A stretch of 64,000 bases of DNA from NCBI GenBank assembly GCA_039026955.1, contig JBCCLH010000011.1, positions 65,207 to 129,206 on the forward strand, given 5' to 3'. Made by a program: the position numbers and the translations under genes. The stretch is from Kordia sp039026955. GTDB taxonomy: Bacteria > Bacteroidota > Bacteroidia > Flavobacteriales > Flavobacteriaceae. Positions 48,932-58,311 of this stretch are shown here, in pieces; within the stretch, counting starts at the first letter, position 1; every line of letters begins with the position of its first letter. The notes below the pieces were generated by a model. It was not told the origin of the DNA and made no database searches. It saw only the letters and a list, made by a program, of their open reading frames with translations.

Positions 48932-50218
48932 ATGCAGAAGCTCTTCACAAAATATCGAGTAAAAGCAGGCGCGTTGCAGTTTGCCGTGTTGGTCTCTGCG
49001 ATCATTGCGGTATTGTTGTCTGTTTTTATGGTGCTTGTGCATTCACATTCGTTTTTTGAAAAAAAATCGGATGTATTGATCGAAACCATTCAAGACACAG
49101 AAAATAGCATGCTCGCTACACTTGATAATTTTTCTGTACAAAGAGATACAATTTCAAGCATACTAGAAGAGGAAAAAAATAAAATAGCCAAGCTGCATAA
49201 AAGCTATTGGGGCGTGTTTGGAAAAGTATATTCGCAAGTTGAAATGAAAGGGAAGATTTTTCAAAAAATGGCGCTGGTGAGTGGTTGGCAATCTAATTTG
49301 AATCGAACTGCGTTGTATCTACAGGAAACAAATCGTCCTTTGATAGTGGTAGGACATGCAAAAATTGAAGGAAAAGCGTTTTTGCCAGGCAGAGGCATTC
49401 GTCCAGGAACCATTTCTGGGAACTCCTATCGCAATGATCAATTAGTATATGGGAAAATTGCAAGAAGTACAGAGATGCTCCCGAAGCTATCCAAAGAAGT
49501 TACAGACCATATCACTTCTTTGGAGAATTTGCCATTGCCATTAGATGACGAAAGTTATTTCGAACTCAGACATGGAAAAACCTATACAAATTCGTTTATG
49601 GAACCTGTAAAAACAGTGTTCAGTCGTGGGGAATTGGATCTGTCTCATGTAAAACTTGTCGGTAATATTTTAGTTCGATCTGATAAAAAGATAAAAGTAG
49701 CGGCATCAAGTTTGTTAAAAGATGTGGTGTTGATTGCTCCTGAAATCGAGATTGAATCGAATGTAAAAGGAACGTTTCAAGCCATTGCAAACACACAAAT
49801 TCTCGTAGGGAAAGATTGTGAACTTAGCTATCCTTCAGCATTGGTTTTGAAAACAGAAGATGATTTGGAAGTCACGTCAAATGAACAAATAAAGAAACAT
49901 ATTTTTATCGATAAAAACACCAATATGCATGGAATCGTATGCTATTTGCAAGACAAAACTAAAAACAATTTTGAACCGCAAGTAATGTTAAAAGAAAATA
50001 CAACGCTTGAAGGTTTCTTGTATTGTCAACAGCAGCTAGAATTGCTAGGTAATGTGTATGGAAGTGTCTTTACGAGAGGATTTATTACCAAACAATTTGG
50101 TTCCATTTATCAGAATCATATCTACAATGGTAGTATTTCAAGTGTTGGATTACAGGAAGAATATGTAGGTTTTCCATTTGAGAATCTCGATTATAAAGTG
50201 GTGAAATGGTTGTACTAA
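48932..50218 (+). CDS. Large GspK-like pseudopilin candidate
   Basis: 428 aa. Begins MQKLFTKYRVKAG then ALQFAVLVSAIIAVLLSVFM: a Gly followed by a hydrophobic helix without Glu at position +5, as in GspK, the tip minor pseudopilin. A periplasmic part follows, with a segment of beta-helix character in the last third (VKLVGNILVRSDKKIKVAAS, then VLIAPEIEIES). Longer than most GspK. It overlaps the next pseudopilin gene by 13 bases. The identification is moderate. Confidence 0.45.
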   Translation: MQKLFTKYRVKAGALQFAVLVSAIIAVLLSVFMVLVHSHSFFEKKSDVLIETIQDTENSMLATLDNFSVQRDTISSILEEEKNKIAKLHKSYWGVFGKVYSQVEMKGKIFQKMALVSGWQSNLNRTALYLQETNRPLIVVGHAKIEGKAFLPGRGIRPGTISGNSYRNDQLVYGKIARSTEMLPKLSKEVTDHITSLENLPLPLDDESYFELRHGKTYTNSFMEPVKTVFSRGELDLSHVKLVGNILVRSDKKIKVAASSLLKDVVLIAPEIEIESNVKGTFQAIANTQILVGKDCELSYPSALVLKTEDDLEVTSNEQIKKHIFIDKNTNMHGIVCYLQDKTKNNFEPQVMLKENTTLEGFLYCQQQLELLGNVYGSVFTRGFITKQFGSIYQNHIYNGSISSVGLQEEYVGFPFENLDYKVVKWLY

Positions 50219-50523
50219 AAAAAATAAAAGCTGCGACGTTGATGGAAACTTTGGTTGCCACTGTGTTGATCGTGTTGGTATTTATGATTTCTACTTTTTT
50301 GTTGAATTCATTGTTTAACAATACCGTTCGACAAAATACGGATACGCTCAAAACACATATTGCGGAACTCACGTATTTGTCCATGCACAATCAAATTGTG
50401 ATTCCGTACGATGATGAATTTGAGAGTTGGTATATCACTGTTGAACGTGAAGGTGCAAAGCTCATTTTTGAAGCTTCGCATAAAGAAACACAAAAAATAG
50501 TCCGAATTGAGCAGTATGATTAA
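50206..50523 (+). CDS. Minor pseudopilin (GspH/I/J-like)
   Basis: 105 aa. Prepilin signature KIKA-ATLMETLVATVLIVLV: cleavage after Ala, Glu at +5, then a hydrophobic helix. Small globular part (TYLSMHNQIVIPYDDEFESW). It overlaps the next pseudopilin gene by a few bases. Processed by the peptidase encoded at 61925. Confidence 0.75.
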   Translation: MVVLKKIKAATLMETLVATVLIVLVFMISTFLLNSLFNNTVRQNTDTLKTHIAELTYLSMHNQIVIPYDDEFESWYITVEREGAKLIFEASHKETQKIVRIEQYD

Positions 50524-50986
50524 TCAAAAGCAGAAAATAAAAGCCTTTACACTCAGTGAACTGATCATTGTGATTTTGATTACGGTCATTGTGGCTGGCA
50601 TAGCGTTTTCGGTGTTGCGACTCGTTCAAAAACAGATGTATGGGATTCAGACAAACTTTCAACATACAACGAATGTGAGTTTGTTGGAACAGTCGTTGTA
50701 CCTCGATGCGCATCGCTCCAATCGTATGCAGTATGATGATTTGGAAAACACACTTCATTTTATCTCTGAAATAGATACGGTGCGTTACACTTTTGAAAAA
50801 AACCTAGTGCGAAAAGAAATAGATACGTTTCACATCACCATTGATAAAGCGCAATTTTACTTTGAAGGAGTAGAAGCGACTTCCCATAGGATGGACGCTT
50901 TTAAACTGACCACAGCAAAAGAATTTAAAAATGCAACTATTTTTATTTACAAGCGAAATAGTGCCACTATGTATATGAATCCATGA
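50519..50986 (+). CDS. Minor pseudopilin (GspH/J-like)
   Basis: 155 aa from MINQKQKIKAFTLSE; a start four codons earlier at 50507 is also open. Prepilin site QKIKA-FTLSELIIVILITVIV with Glu at +5. The remainder is a mixed domain ending NATIFIYKRNSATMYMNP. It overlaps gspF by 4 bases. With the protein before it and the GspK-like one, it should form the pseudopilus tip. Confidence 0.75.
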   Translation: MNQKQKIKAFTLSELIIVILITVIVAGIAFSVLRLVQKQMYGIQTNFQHTTNVSLLEQSLYLDAHRSNRMQYDDLENTLHFISEIDTVRYTFEKNLVRKEIDTFHITIDKAQFYFEGVEATSHRMDAFKLTTAKEFKNATIFIYKRNSATMYMNP

Positions 50987-52122
50987 GTTTTAATTTAGAA
51001 AATATAAGTCAAGGACAACCTGTTTCAAAAAGGAAACAATCAGAAATCGCTTCAATTTTACAGAAAGAGATTGTGCTGTTTGGCAAAGGTTTTTCCAATA
51101 AACTCAAAGAGGATTTTTATACGGAACTTTCTGTACTATTGAGCGCAGGCGTTTCTTTGAAAGAAGCATTGGAGTTATTACACAATTCTCAAAAGAAAAA
51201 AAATACCAAAGAAATTTTAGGAACTGTGGTAGAAGATTTGGTGGACGGACAAAGCATGTCGGAAGCCATTCGATCGCACAAAGCCTTTACCGAATACGAA
51301 TACTATTCCATTAAAATAGGTGAGGAGACGGGAACATTGGCGGAAGTTGTGAAGCAATTGGGTGGTTTTTTTGGAAGAAAGAATCAACAGCGAAGAGATG
51401 TAGTTAGCGCATTGACGTATCCGGTGATTATTCTCAGTACCGCATTTTTAGTCGTGATTTTTATGTTGCAGTTTGTCGTGCCGATGTTTCAGGATATTTT
51501 CAGGCAGAACAAAGTTTCGTTGCCAGGGATTACAGAATTTATCATCAGTGTCTCTGGATTTTTAAAATCCTATGGTTTATTGATTTTATTAGGAATGATC
51601 GCCTTGTTTTCTTCACGTTTTCTATTCAACAAAAAAGAATGGTATCGCCGTTTTAAGGATACTTTTCTGTTGAAATTGCCATTCTTCGGAAACTTTATTA
51701 AAACGGTGTATTTATCACAATTTACACAAGCTGTCGCGTTATTGTCAGCATCTAAAGTTCCCGTGATCAATAGTATTCAATTAGTGAAAAAGATGATTGC
51801 GTTTTATCCGTTACAAGATGCGTTGGAAAGTGTAGAACAGTCGATTCTGCAAGGTGCCACGTTGAGTGAAAGTTTAGCATCGCATCCAATATTTAGCGAC
51901 AAAATGATTGCGTTGGTCAAAGTAGCAGAGCAAACCAACCAAACCGAATTTATCTTTGATCGTTTGAATGTGCAATACCATGAGCAAGTCCAACGTCAAT
52001 CCAAAATGATGTCAACCATCATGGAACCGATGATTATTGTCTTTGTCGGAATTATGGTAGGTGTCATCTTAATTGCCATGTATCTACCAATGTTCAAGCT
52101 AGGAACCGTTTTAGGCGGATAA
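50983..52122 (+). CDS. gspF: T2SS inner-membrane platform protein GspF
   Basis: 379 aa with the two GspF domains: FYTELSVLLSAGVSLKEALE, then EYYSIKIGEETGTLAEVVKQ, three membrane segments (VIILSTAFLVVIFMLQFVV, LLILLGMIALFSS and IVFVGIMVGVILIAMYLP) and the second repeat QFTQAVALLSASKVPVINSI. It links the ATPase to pseudopilus assembly. Last gene of the rightward T2SS block, closed by a terminator. Confidence 0.9.
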   Translation: MSFNLENISQGQPVSKRKQSEIASILQKEIVLFGKGFSNKLKEDFYTELSVLLSAGVSLKEALELLHNSQKKKNTKEILGTVVEDLVDGQSMSEAIRSHKAFTEYEYYSIKIGEETGTLAEVVKQLGGFFGRKNQQRRDVVSALTYPVIILSTAFLVVIFMLQFVVPMFQDIFRQNKVSLPGITEFIISVSGFLKSYGLLILLGMIALFSSRFLFNKKEWYRRFKDTFLLKLPFFGNFIKTVYLSQFTQAVALLSASKVPVINSIQLVKKMIAFYPLQDALESVEQSILQGATLSESLASHPIFSDKMIALVKVAEQTNQTEFIFDRLNVQYHEQVQRQSKMMSTIMEPMIIVFVGIMVGVILIAMYLPMFKLGTVLGG

Positions 52123-52123
52123 A

Positions 52124-52154
52124 AAAGAGCAACCTTTTTGTGATTGCTCTCTTT
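52124..52154. terminator. Terminator between the gspF block and the beta-helix gene
   Basis: AAAGAGCAA and TTGCTCTCTTT pair around CCTTTTTGTGA, one base after the gspF stop. It can act in both directions, but 150 bases separate it from the convergent gene. Confidence 0.7.
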
Positions 52155-52289
52155 ATGAATAAAAAGCTGAATTTCTTCGTTAAAAATACTCAACGTTAGC
52201 CTAACTATGCCTGCGTTTTTTGCCTAGAACTTCAACTTTTTCTTTGCAAATCTTCTATATTATTTTTTATCAATTTAGCTATAGTTGTA

Positions 52290-54053
52290 CTAAGGTACTT
52301 TTTGTCCAATCACAGTATGATTATTTTTACTTTCTATAATCGAAATTGAAAAATTGTTGAAACTGCGGTCTAGTCGTTCGGGTGGTACTACACCAATACG
52401 AACTCGTAATCGTGCATAAAAAACTCTTCCTTTAGGGAATATTGGAAAAACTACTGGGTTTTTATCGTATATATGACCTTCGGGATGTGGTACATTTTCA
52501 TTAAATCTAAATCTGCTTTCATCAAGTGGATCGCCATTTAAAAGGTCAGTATCATCAAACCAAGATCCACCTAAATCAAGAATATTCACGATAGGATCTT
52601 CAACTGTTACACCGTTTTCATCATAACTATTTGGATTATTATTTATCTTTTGACCGTTTTCATCATATAAGTACAAATGCGGATCAAAAAAATCTTTATC
52701 ACTTGAAAATTTTATCGCTATGGGATCTGTAATTTTAAAGATTCCACTATCATAAAAATAGTCATACGAAGCTAAATCTGTCAATTCTATTTCAAGCGGA
52801 TTGGTATCATAATCATAAATAAATGTTGCTGGATCTAGTCCATCAGTCTTTGTTGGATTTATTTCAAAAATGGTTCGTTCCTTATACAATAAATCTGCTT
52901 GATGTGCCACACCATTTAATTGACCTAGGTCATTAATAGTCCAATCATTGATACCATCTGGACCTGCTAACGGATCACTATTATTTTTGACATCAAAGAA
53001 ACCTCTCTTCTTGAAAAAATCAGATTCATACTGGTAATATGATTGGTAAAACCTTGTGTTAAAAACGTTACTAGCAAACGTTAAGTTCAAAAGCCCTTCA
53101 AAACGAACATCATAAAAATAATTACTATATCCTATTTTAAATATTCCCGTAAAGTCTTCAAACATAGTTCCATAGAAAATATTATTATTACAAGGATATT
53201 CTCCATCTACTAAAAGGGTTTTAATATTACCACCAAAAAACTTATTTTCATTAACCCATCCTGTTTCGAGTAATGTTGCTGGCTCGTTCGGATTACTGTT
53301 GTCATAAAGATTTGTTCCATGAATATGCAGTTCTTGGATATCTCCTAAATGAAACCTATTGTAAGCCACTGAGTGATAATCTTCATTTTGTGCATTTGCG
53401 TGCAATTCTAGTTTTTTGGCAGCATTAATTGTGATTGTACTATGTACCGTACCGGTAATTACCACTACACAATTTTTGGCACTATTGATAAACGTATTGG
53501 TTCTGGTTCCATTGTTTGATCCGTTTCCAATTATAATTTGTGTTATTGTATTTTCTGGACCTCTGATTTCTCCTTCAATATTGATAATATCAATACCTTT
53601 TAAATCTAAATCTTGCGTAATTGCACATTTGTCGCCTTTATGAATTGTAAATTTCTTTTCATTGGCAACGCAATATTGCGCATAATTATTTAAAAAGACA
53701 GAATCATCAGTAGTGCCATCTACTCTTGCGCCAAATTGTTTGATATCAACATCATCTGTGTGAATCATTTCATATCTGCTACGATTGCTATTTACATCTC
53801 CAATGATCACTGTGCCGCCATTATCTTCAGAAGGATTGGCGCCTTCTCCAGTTTTTTTGTACGTACTAGCACCTTCTTTTTCACCAACATAATAGGATTT
53901 AGTTGTAATGATATCATCGATATTAAAAGTAGCGGTACGTAAATCGGCTACAGATTCCACACAATTCGCACAACTTATTGAAGGTGTTTGGGAAAATAGG
54001 TTAATAGATGAAAGTATAATGAGAAAATTTAAAACATACGTATACGTTTTCAT
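52290..54053 (-). CDS. Secreted pectate-lyase-like beta-helix protein (587 aa)
   Basis: Sec signal MKTYTYVLNFLIILSSINLFSQ. After about 85 residues comes IKQFGARVDGTTDDSVFLNN, the common entry into a right-handed parallel beta-helix of the pectate-lyase/glycoside-hydrolase-28 type, then repeating strands to about residue 330. The C-terminal third has FFDPHLYLYDENGQKINNN and ends without a T9SS tail (NNHTVIGQKVP). Polysaccharide binding or cleavage is likely. Placed between the two T2SS blocks, it may be a T2SS substrate. Confidence 0.65.
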   Translation of the reverse strand: MKTYTYVLNFLIILSSINLFSQTPSISCANCVESVADLRTATFNIDDIITTKSYYVGEKEGASTYKKTGEGANPSEDNGGTVIIGDVNSNRSRYEMIHTDDVDIKQFGARVDGTTDDSVFLNNYAQYCVANEKKFTIHKGDKCAITQDLDLKGIDIINIEGEIRGPENTITQIIIGNGSNNGTRTNTFINSAKNCVVVITGTVHSTITINAAKKLELHANAQNEDYHSVAYNRFHLGDIQELHIHGTNLYDNSNPNEPATLLETGWVNENKFFGGNIKTLLVDGEYPCNNNIFYGTMFEDFTGIFKIGYSNYFYDVRFEGLLNLTFASNVFNTRFYQSYYQYESDFFKKRGFFDVKNNSDPLAGPDGINDWTINDLGQLNGVAHQADLLYKERTIFEINPTKTDGLDPATFIYDYDTNPLEIELTDLASYDYFYDSGIFKITDPIAIKFSSDKDFFDPHLYLYDENGQKINNNPNSYDENGVTVEDPIVNILDLGGSWFDDTDLLNGDPLDESRFRFNENVPHPEGHIYDKNPVVFPIFPKGRVFYARLRVRIGVVPPERLDRSFNNFSISIIESKNNHTVIGQKVP

Positions 54054-54086
54054 ATAATTTATTTTTTAAAAATGATTAATAAGTTG

Positions 54087-54156
54087 AAGAGGCTGTTTTA
54101 AAAAAGTACAGATTTTATCTAACCGAAGCTTGATTCAATTTTTTATACAGCCTCTT
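54087..54156. repeat. 10-bp inverted repeat between the two beta-helix genes
   Basis: AAGAGGCTGT and ACAGCCTCTT are 50 bases apart. It lies between the stop of the 717-aa gene and the start of the 587-aa gene, so it may attenuate transcription between them. Confidence 0.35.
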
Positions 54157-54177
54157 TTATAAAAATTTTGATAAAGG

Positions 54178-56331
54178 TTATTTAGTAACAGTCAACCATC
54201 GTAGGATGACGATTCTGTCCATACCTTGACCTGATGTTTGGGTTCTACTTGGTGCAGGATCTTCAATTCCAGCCGCTGTCAGATCAGAAGGCGGAGATAT
54301 AGCAAGTTTAACTAGATAGTGATCTACTTGTGGAATTATTTCCTCAATTATAGACCAATGTACATTACCATCATCTAGCATAACTCCAAAAATATCATCT
54401 TTTTGGATTGAGTTTGATTCATCTTTTACCTCGATATGTGTACCACCAATCCAATCACTATGCAATTCTGTTTCTACTCTATTCACAACACTCCAACCTA
54501 ATGCTGGATTATTCATATTTGAGTTACGAACCCAAGTTCCTAATGGATAATCTTGGTTTGTTGGAAAAGTAATTCCTGAAAAATCACCACTAAGTTGTGT
54601 AGATGGAATTGGATTGTATATTGGTCCCCATTTTAATCCTGCATAATGATTGTTACCAATTTTATTTAAGAATGGAGATTCTGAAAAATTAATCCCACTG
54701 GAACCTGAACCAACATCGTAGAAATCGGGTCTAATTACAATTCCATAATAATCTGAAGCACTATCTCTTACTGTATAATCATCCGTACTTGGAGGAATTG
54801 GCTCATTAATTGGAAGTGATACATCAATAGGTTTGAATGCAAAAAAGTGATTGCCTTCCAATATGTTATTGTAACTTTTCCCTCCAGTTATCAAAATTCC
54901 CCCATAAGGTGTGCCATTATATATATAATCTCTTCTAAGTGCATTATTTTCAAAAATGTTCCCTGAAATAACAGAGTTTCTAGTGTCAAAGATTCCTATA
55001 CCGCTTGAGTTATTTCTCTCAGCAGTATTTCCTGACACAATGGCATTGGTACAATTGACAATAGCAAAACCTAAATCACCAGAATTTCTAGCTACATTAT
55101 TCACACATTTTAGACGTACAATATCTTTTAAGCCAAATAAATCAGCCGATCCTCCATCAAAAAAACCATAATCTGGTCCAAGAGCAATATTATTTTCTAC
55201 CACAATATTTTCATGATACGAAGTGCTTGTCTCTCCAAAAGTACTCTTGCAGGTAATATCAATAGCATAATGTCCTTTTTGATGACCATTTCGCCAATTA
55301 TAGTATGTCTCATTATAATTTGGGTCTTCTGGTGTTGCGGGACTCGTACTGGTAGCTGGCATAGCAGGATTTCCATTAACACTACCTATTCCCTCTACTG
55401 CTCCTACAGCATTTCTTGACAATGTCCCATTAAGAATTTCAATTATCGAAGGTGACCTCCCAATATACATTTCATTATTACGTACCCAAACATGACTACT
55501 AAAATCATTTGCAGACTGTGAACCATGTATTCGAATAGGACTATCATCTAACGTCGATTCAAATTTGTTATTTTCTATGTAAACTCTCGTATTACGCTTG
55601 GTGAGTGTAATTCCATAAAAACCACTTTTAAATTCGCAATCTTTAATGGTAAGCCCCGTTACATTCTCCAATTGAATTCCAGAATAAAATTTGAGGGCAT
55701 CTGCATCTCCTGAATTTTTAAATATACAATCTGTAATATTGATATTGCTATTACCAGTAGTACTATATGCTACAATCCCCATAGCCTTTTTATTCGCATC
55801 AAATGTAATTCCCTCAAAAGATATATTTTGTGCGTTTTGAAAATAGAACATTTGACTATGGGTACTATCAAAATTATCACTACATCTTATAGTAGCAGTT
55901 GAATGTGATGCTCTTAAAGTTATGTTGCTAGGCACTAAAAATCTATTATCAATTTCTATAACAGTATTTCCAGGAAAAAGTATGACTCCTCCATTATTGG
56001 CTACCGCATCATTTATTGCTTTTTGTATTGCGGCAGTGTAATCATTTCCAGTAACTTCTAATTGATATCTAGGACATTGCAAATTAAAAATATCATCTAC
56101 TGGGTGACAAGCAATTTCAGGTGTAGTAGCTGTAATTAAAATAGGTACAGCAATGTTTATAGCATTACTTATTGTTGTTCCAATAGGTTCACTTACAAGT
56201 GTGGGATTTGTTATTAGAAGATCTTGTAAATCTGTTTGGTCAGGTTCGGATAATAATAGTGTTTGTGCAAAAGAACTATTAATAGCCATTAATAGCATTA
56301 CAAATAACATCGTTGTTTTTAGTTTTTTCAT
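54178..56331 (-). CDS. Secreted right-handed beta-helix protein (717 aa)
   Basis: Sec signal MKKLKTTMLFVMLLMAINSSFAQ. From residue 95 on: DYTAAIQKAINDAVANNGGV, ILFPGNTVIEIDNRF, then many strands with N-ladder character (NISFEGITFDANKK, NINITDCIFKNSGD, LTIKDCEFKSGFYGI, VVENNIALGPDYGF, NAIVSGNTAERNNSSGIGIF), the beta-helix (NosD/pectate-lyase-like) fold. Its C-terminus (MDRIVILRWLTVTK) is not a T9SS domain. Likely a polysaccharide-active or surface protein. First gene of the leftward pair between the T2SS blocks. Confidence 0.78.
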   Translation of the reverse strand: MKKLKTTMLFVMLLMAINSSFAQTLLLSEPDQTDLQDLLITNPTLVSEPIGTTISNAINIAVPILITATTPEIACHPVDDIFNLQCPRYQLEVTGNDYTAAIQKAINDAVANNGGVILFPGNTVIEIDNRFLVPSNITLRASHSTATIRCSDNFDSTHSQMFYFQNAQNISFEGITFDANKKAMGIVAYSTTGNSNINITDCIFKNSGDADALKFYSGIQLENVTGLTIKDCEFKSGFYGITLTKRNTRVYIENNKFESTLDDSPIRIHGSQSANDFSSHVWVRNNEMYIGRSPSIIEILNGTLSRNAVGAVEGIGSVNGNPAMPATSTSPATPEDPNYNETYYNWRNGHQKGHYAIDITCKSTFGETSTSYHENIVVENNIALGPDYGFFDGGSADLFGLKDIVRLKCVNNVARNSGDLGFAIVNCTNAIVSGNTAERNNSSGIGIFDTRNSVISGNIFENNALRRDYIYNGTPYGGILITGGKSYNNILEGNHFFAFKPIDVSLPINEPIPPSTDDYTVRDSASDYYGIVIRPDFYDVGSGSSGINFSESPFLNKIGNNHYAGLKWGPIYNPIPSTQLSGDFSGITFPTNQDYPLGTWVRNSNMNNPALGWSVVNRVETELHSDWIGGTHIEVKDESNSIQKDDIFGVMLDDGNVHWSIIEEIIPQVDHYLVKLAISPPSDLTAAGIEDPAPSRTQTSGQGMDRIVILRWLTVTK

Positions 56332-56609
56332 GTTTGTTATTTTTAAAAAGTTAATAAATAGTGTTTTGCGAATGTTTGCGCGCTAACATTCACAGTCAAC
56401 TACTTCGGGGCAAGCCCACGAAGCATTCAGTTACGACCATTAAAACATTTTGACGCAAGCGTCGGAGCATTTTAAATCTCGATTATCGAGTAAAAACCAC
56501 TTCAAAAGTGATGTTTTACTTTTACTTAGAGCACTAAAAGTGAGTTAGTGATCTGTAGTTGCATCATTATTTTTTATCGGCTTTTTTAGTAAGGGAAAAC
56601 ACTGGGTAT
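56332..56609. repeat. Intergenic palindrome cluster
   Basis: 278 bases with at least five hairpin-forming repeats in a row: GAATGTT/AACATTC (56370-56391), CTTCGGGG-CAAG-CCCACGAAG (56403-56422, one bulge), GACGC-AA-GCGTC (56452-56463), CTCGA-TTA-TCGAG (56478-56490) and AAAACCACTT/AAGTGATGTTTT (56493-56518). It is more GC-rich than its surroundings. No gene. It looks like a dispersed repeat element or a structured RNA end. Confidence 0.5.
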
Positions 56610-57122
56610 TTAACCAAAACTTTGCAACACAATTTTGGCTTGCAAATACGATTTTCCAGTACGGTAGTTTTTCTTTTTTTTATACGATGCACTGATCACT
56701 TCTCCGTATTTGGTGCGTTGTTCGAGTGTGTAAATGAGCTGAAGAATGTTATTGAAATGTCCTTCAACAGTGAATGAATAGGTGTTTATAAGGAGTGACT
56801 TTTCTTGAAATAGGTGAGGCTCTAAAAAGTCTACTACTTTTAACTCGTGTTTTTTGGCGAATGTAGTTACGGTGTTGAGTAAGTTGTTTTGCAACGACGT
56901 ACCGCCAATTTTGTATTTTGTCAGCAACGAATCGTAATACTGTTCTTTCTTTTTTAGCAGTGCGATTTGCTTCGGAGTGTTTTCAAAGATTTTCTGTTCT
57001 TTGGTTAGTTGTGCATGCTCAGCTGTTAGCGCAAATGTATTCGCAATTGCGAATTTATAACACAAAAACAGCAGGACAACAAATCCGCCAATAAGCAATC
57101 TATTTTTGAACATATTACTCAT
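56610..57122 (-). CDS. GspM/PilO-like T2SS protein
   Basis: 170 aa. N-terminal membrane helix (RLLIGGFVVLLFLCYKFAIA), a coiled coil (LTKEQKIFENTPKQIALLKK) and a ferredoxin-like domain with NTYSFTVEGHFNNILQLIYT, LEQRTKYGEVISASY, YLQAKIVLQSFG. This is the GspM/PilO plan. Last gene of the leftward T2SS operon, overlapping the GspL-like gene by 8 bases. Confidence 0.68.
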   Translation of the reverse strand: MSNMFKNRLLIGGFVVLLFLCYKFAIANTFALTAEHAQLTKEQKIFENTPKQIALLKKKEQYYDSLLTKYKIGGTSLQNNLLNTVTTFAKKHELKVVDFLEPHLFQEKSLLINTYSFTVEGHFNNILQLIYTLEQRTKYGEVISASYKKKKNYRTGKSYLQAKIVLQSFG

Positions 57123-58311
57123 TGGACAGTTGAATTTTAAGTGAAAAATCGGTAGTATTTTTAGATTGCGAACCGTAATTCACAACCATGACATTGGCAA
57201 TCCAATCGAAGCTTTCTAAGGTTTGAATCCAATCGGAAAATAGATCACTATCCGTGGATATTCCTGAAATTGTGATGGTGTTTTGTGTCAGCTGAATTGC
57301 CTTTTTCTTTTTGATTCGCTTTGTGATCGGTTGATAGGTTAATCCCGCTAACTGAATCGTATTTGGAAGCGAATTTGCAATCGCATCAATATAATAGGAA
57401 CTTCTTGAAGACGAATTTTTTAAGATGTCATCTACGGTTTTTTGCTTTTCATCAACCAATGCTTTTAGCTTTAATAATTTTTCCTTTTGAGAACTATTCA
57501 CCGCCGCCGTTTGTTTCATGTTTTCAACCGATTCGTAGTAAGAGTTGAAGGTGAAAAAGTTCAATAGTAAAATCAACAAAATAAAGCCTAACCCAAACAT
57601 AATGAACTGACTAAAGAAACGTTTCTGACGAAAGTCTGTAATCAAGGTTGTTTCGGTTTCTTCAAAATTGGAAACTGTCTTTTTTGTTTGTAAAATGTAC
57701 GATAATGCACCTGCAAAATTCAGTAATTGCGTGTTTTGCACTTCCAACCCATTGATCGTATAGATTTGTGTTGGTACATCTGCAATTAATGAAATTCCCG
57801 TGATTTGATTGTCTTCTTTTGTAAGCAGTGCATTGGACGTGTAATAGCTTGGCGCTTCTATAAAGTTATTTACAAAAGAAGTCATCACATTTCCCAACGA
57901 AAACCCAATAATCGTGATGTGTTGCTTTTGATACGCTTCAATCAATTTGTCGACTGTCGATTTCCTACAGATGGCAATATTGTGGAAATTTTCATGCGAA
58001 TCAATCTCAAAGTAAAAGTCATTAATTTTCAGATTTGGAAAAGCTTCATACAACAAACGATTGTGCTGCTTTTCCGTACTTTCAATGAATTTACTCAACA
58101 CAGCATCATTATTGACAATCAAAAACGCATGTTGTTTTTTTGGTAACTTTTCCGCGATTTCCGCAACCGTTTTGCTCGAAACAGTCTTTTCTATGACAAC
58201 TTCTGCTTTCTTTTTCTTTAGCAGAATTGCTTCTACAGAATTACTACTATTGTGTTCAATGCTGCAATAGGTATTTCCGTATAAAAGATATGTTTTGAGT
58301 TGTGTTACCAT
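57115..58311 (-). CDS. GspL-like T2SS protein (PilM-PilN type)
   Basis: 398 aa. Residues 1-210 are a soluble actin-like half (FLIVNNDAVLSKFIESTEKQ, YEAFPNLKINDFYFEID), and after a membrane helix at about 240 (FIMFGLGFILLILLLNFFTF) a coiled coil and small periplasmic domain (SSYYIDAIANSLPNTIQLAG) as in PilN. Together this equals GspL, which recruits the ATPase to the membrane. It overlaps the GspD gene by one base. Confidence 0.7.
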   Translation of the reverse strand: MVTQLKTYLLYGNTYCSIEHNSSNSVEAILLKKKKAEVVIEKTVSSKTVAEIAEKLPKKQHAFLIVNNDAVLSKFIESTEKQHNRLLYEAFPNLKINDFYFEIDSHENFHNIAICRKSTVDKLIEAYQKQHITIIGFSLGNVMTSFVNNFIEAPSYYTSNALLTKEDNQITGISLIADVPTQIYTINGLEVQNTQLLNFAGALSYILQTKKTVSNFEETETTLITDFRQKRFFSQFIMFGLGFILLILLLNFFTFNSYYESVENMKQTAAVNSSQKEKLLKLKALVDEKQKTVDDILKNSSSRSSYYIDAIANSLPNTIQLAGLTYQPITKRIKKKKAIQLTQNTITISGISTDSDLFSDWIQTLESFDWIANVMVVNYGSQSKNTTDFSLKIQLSNE

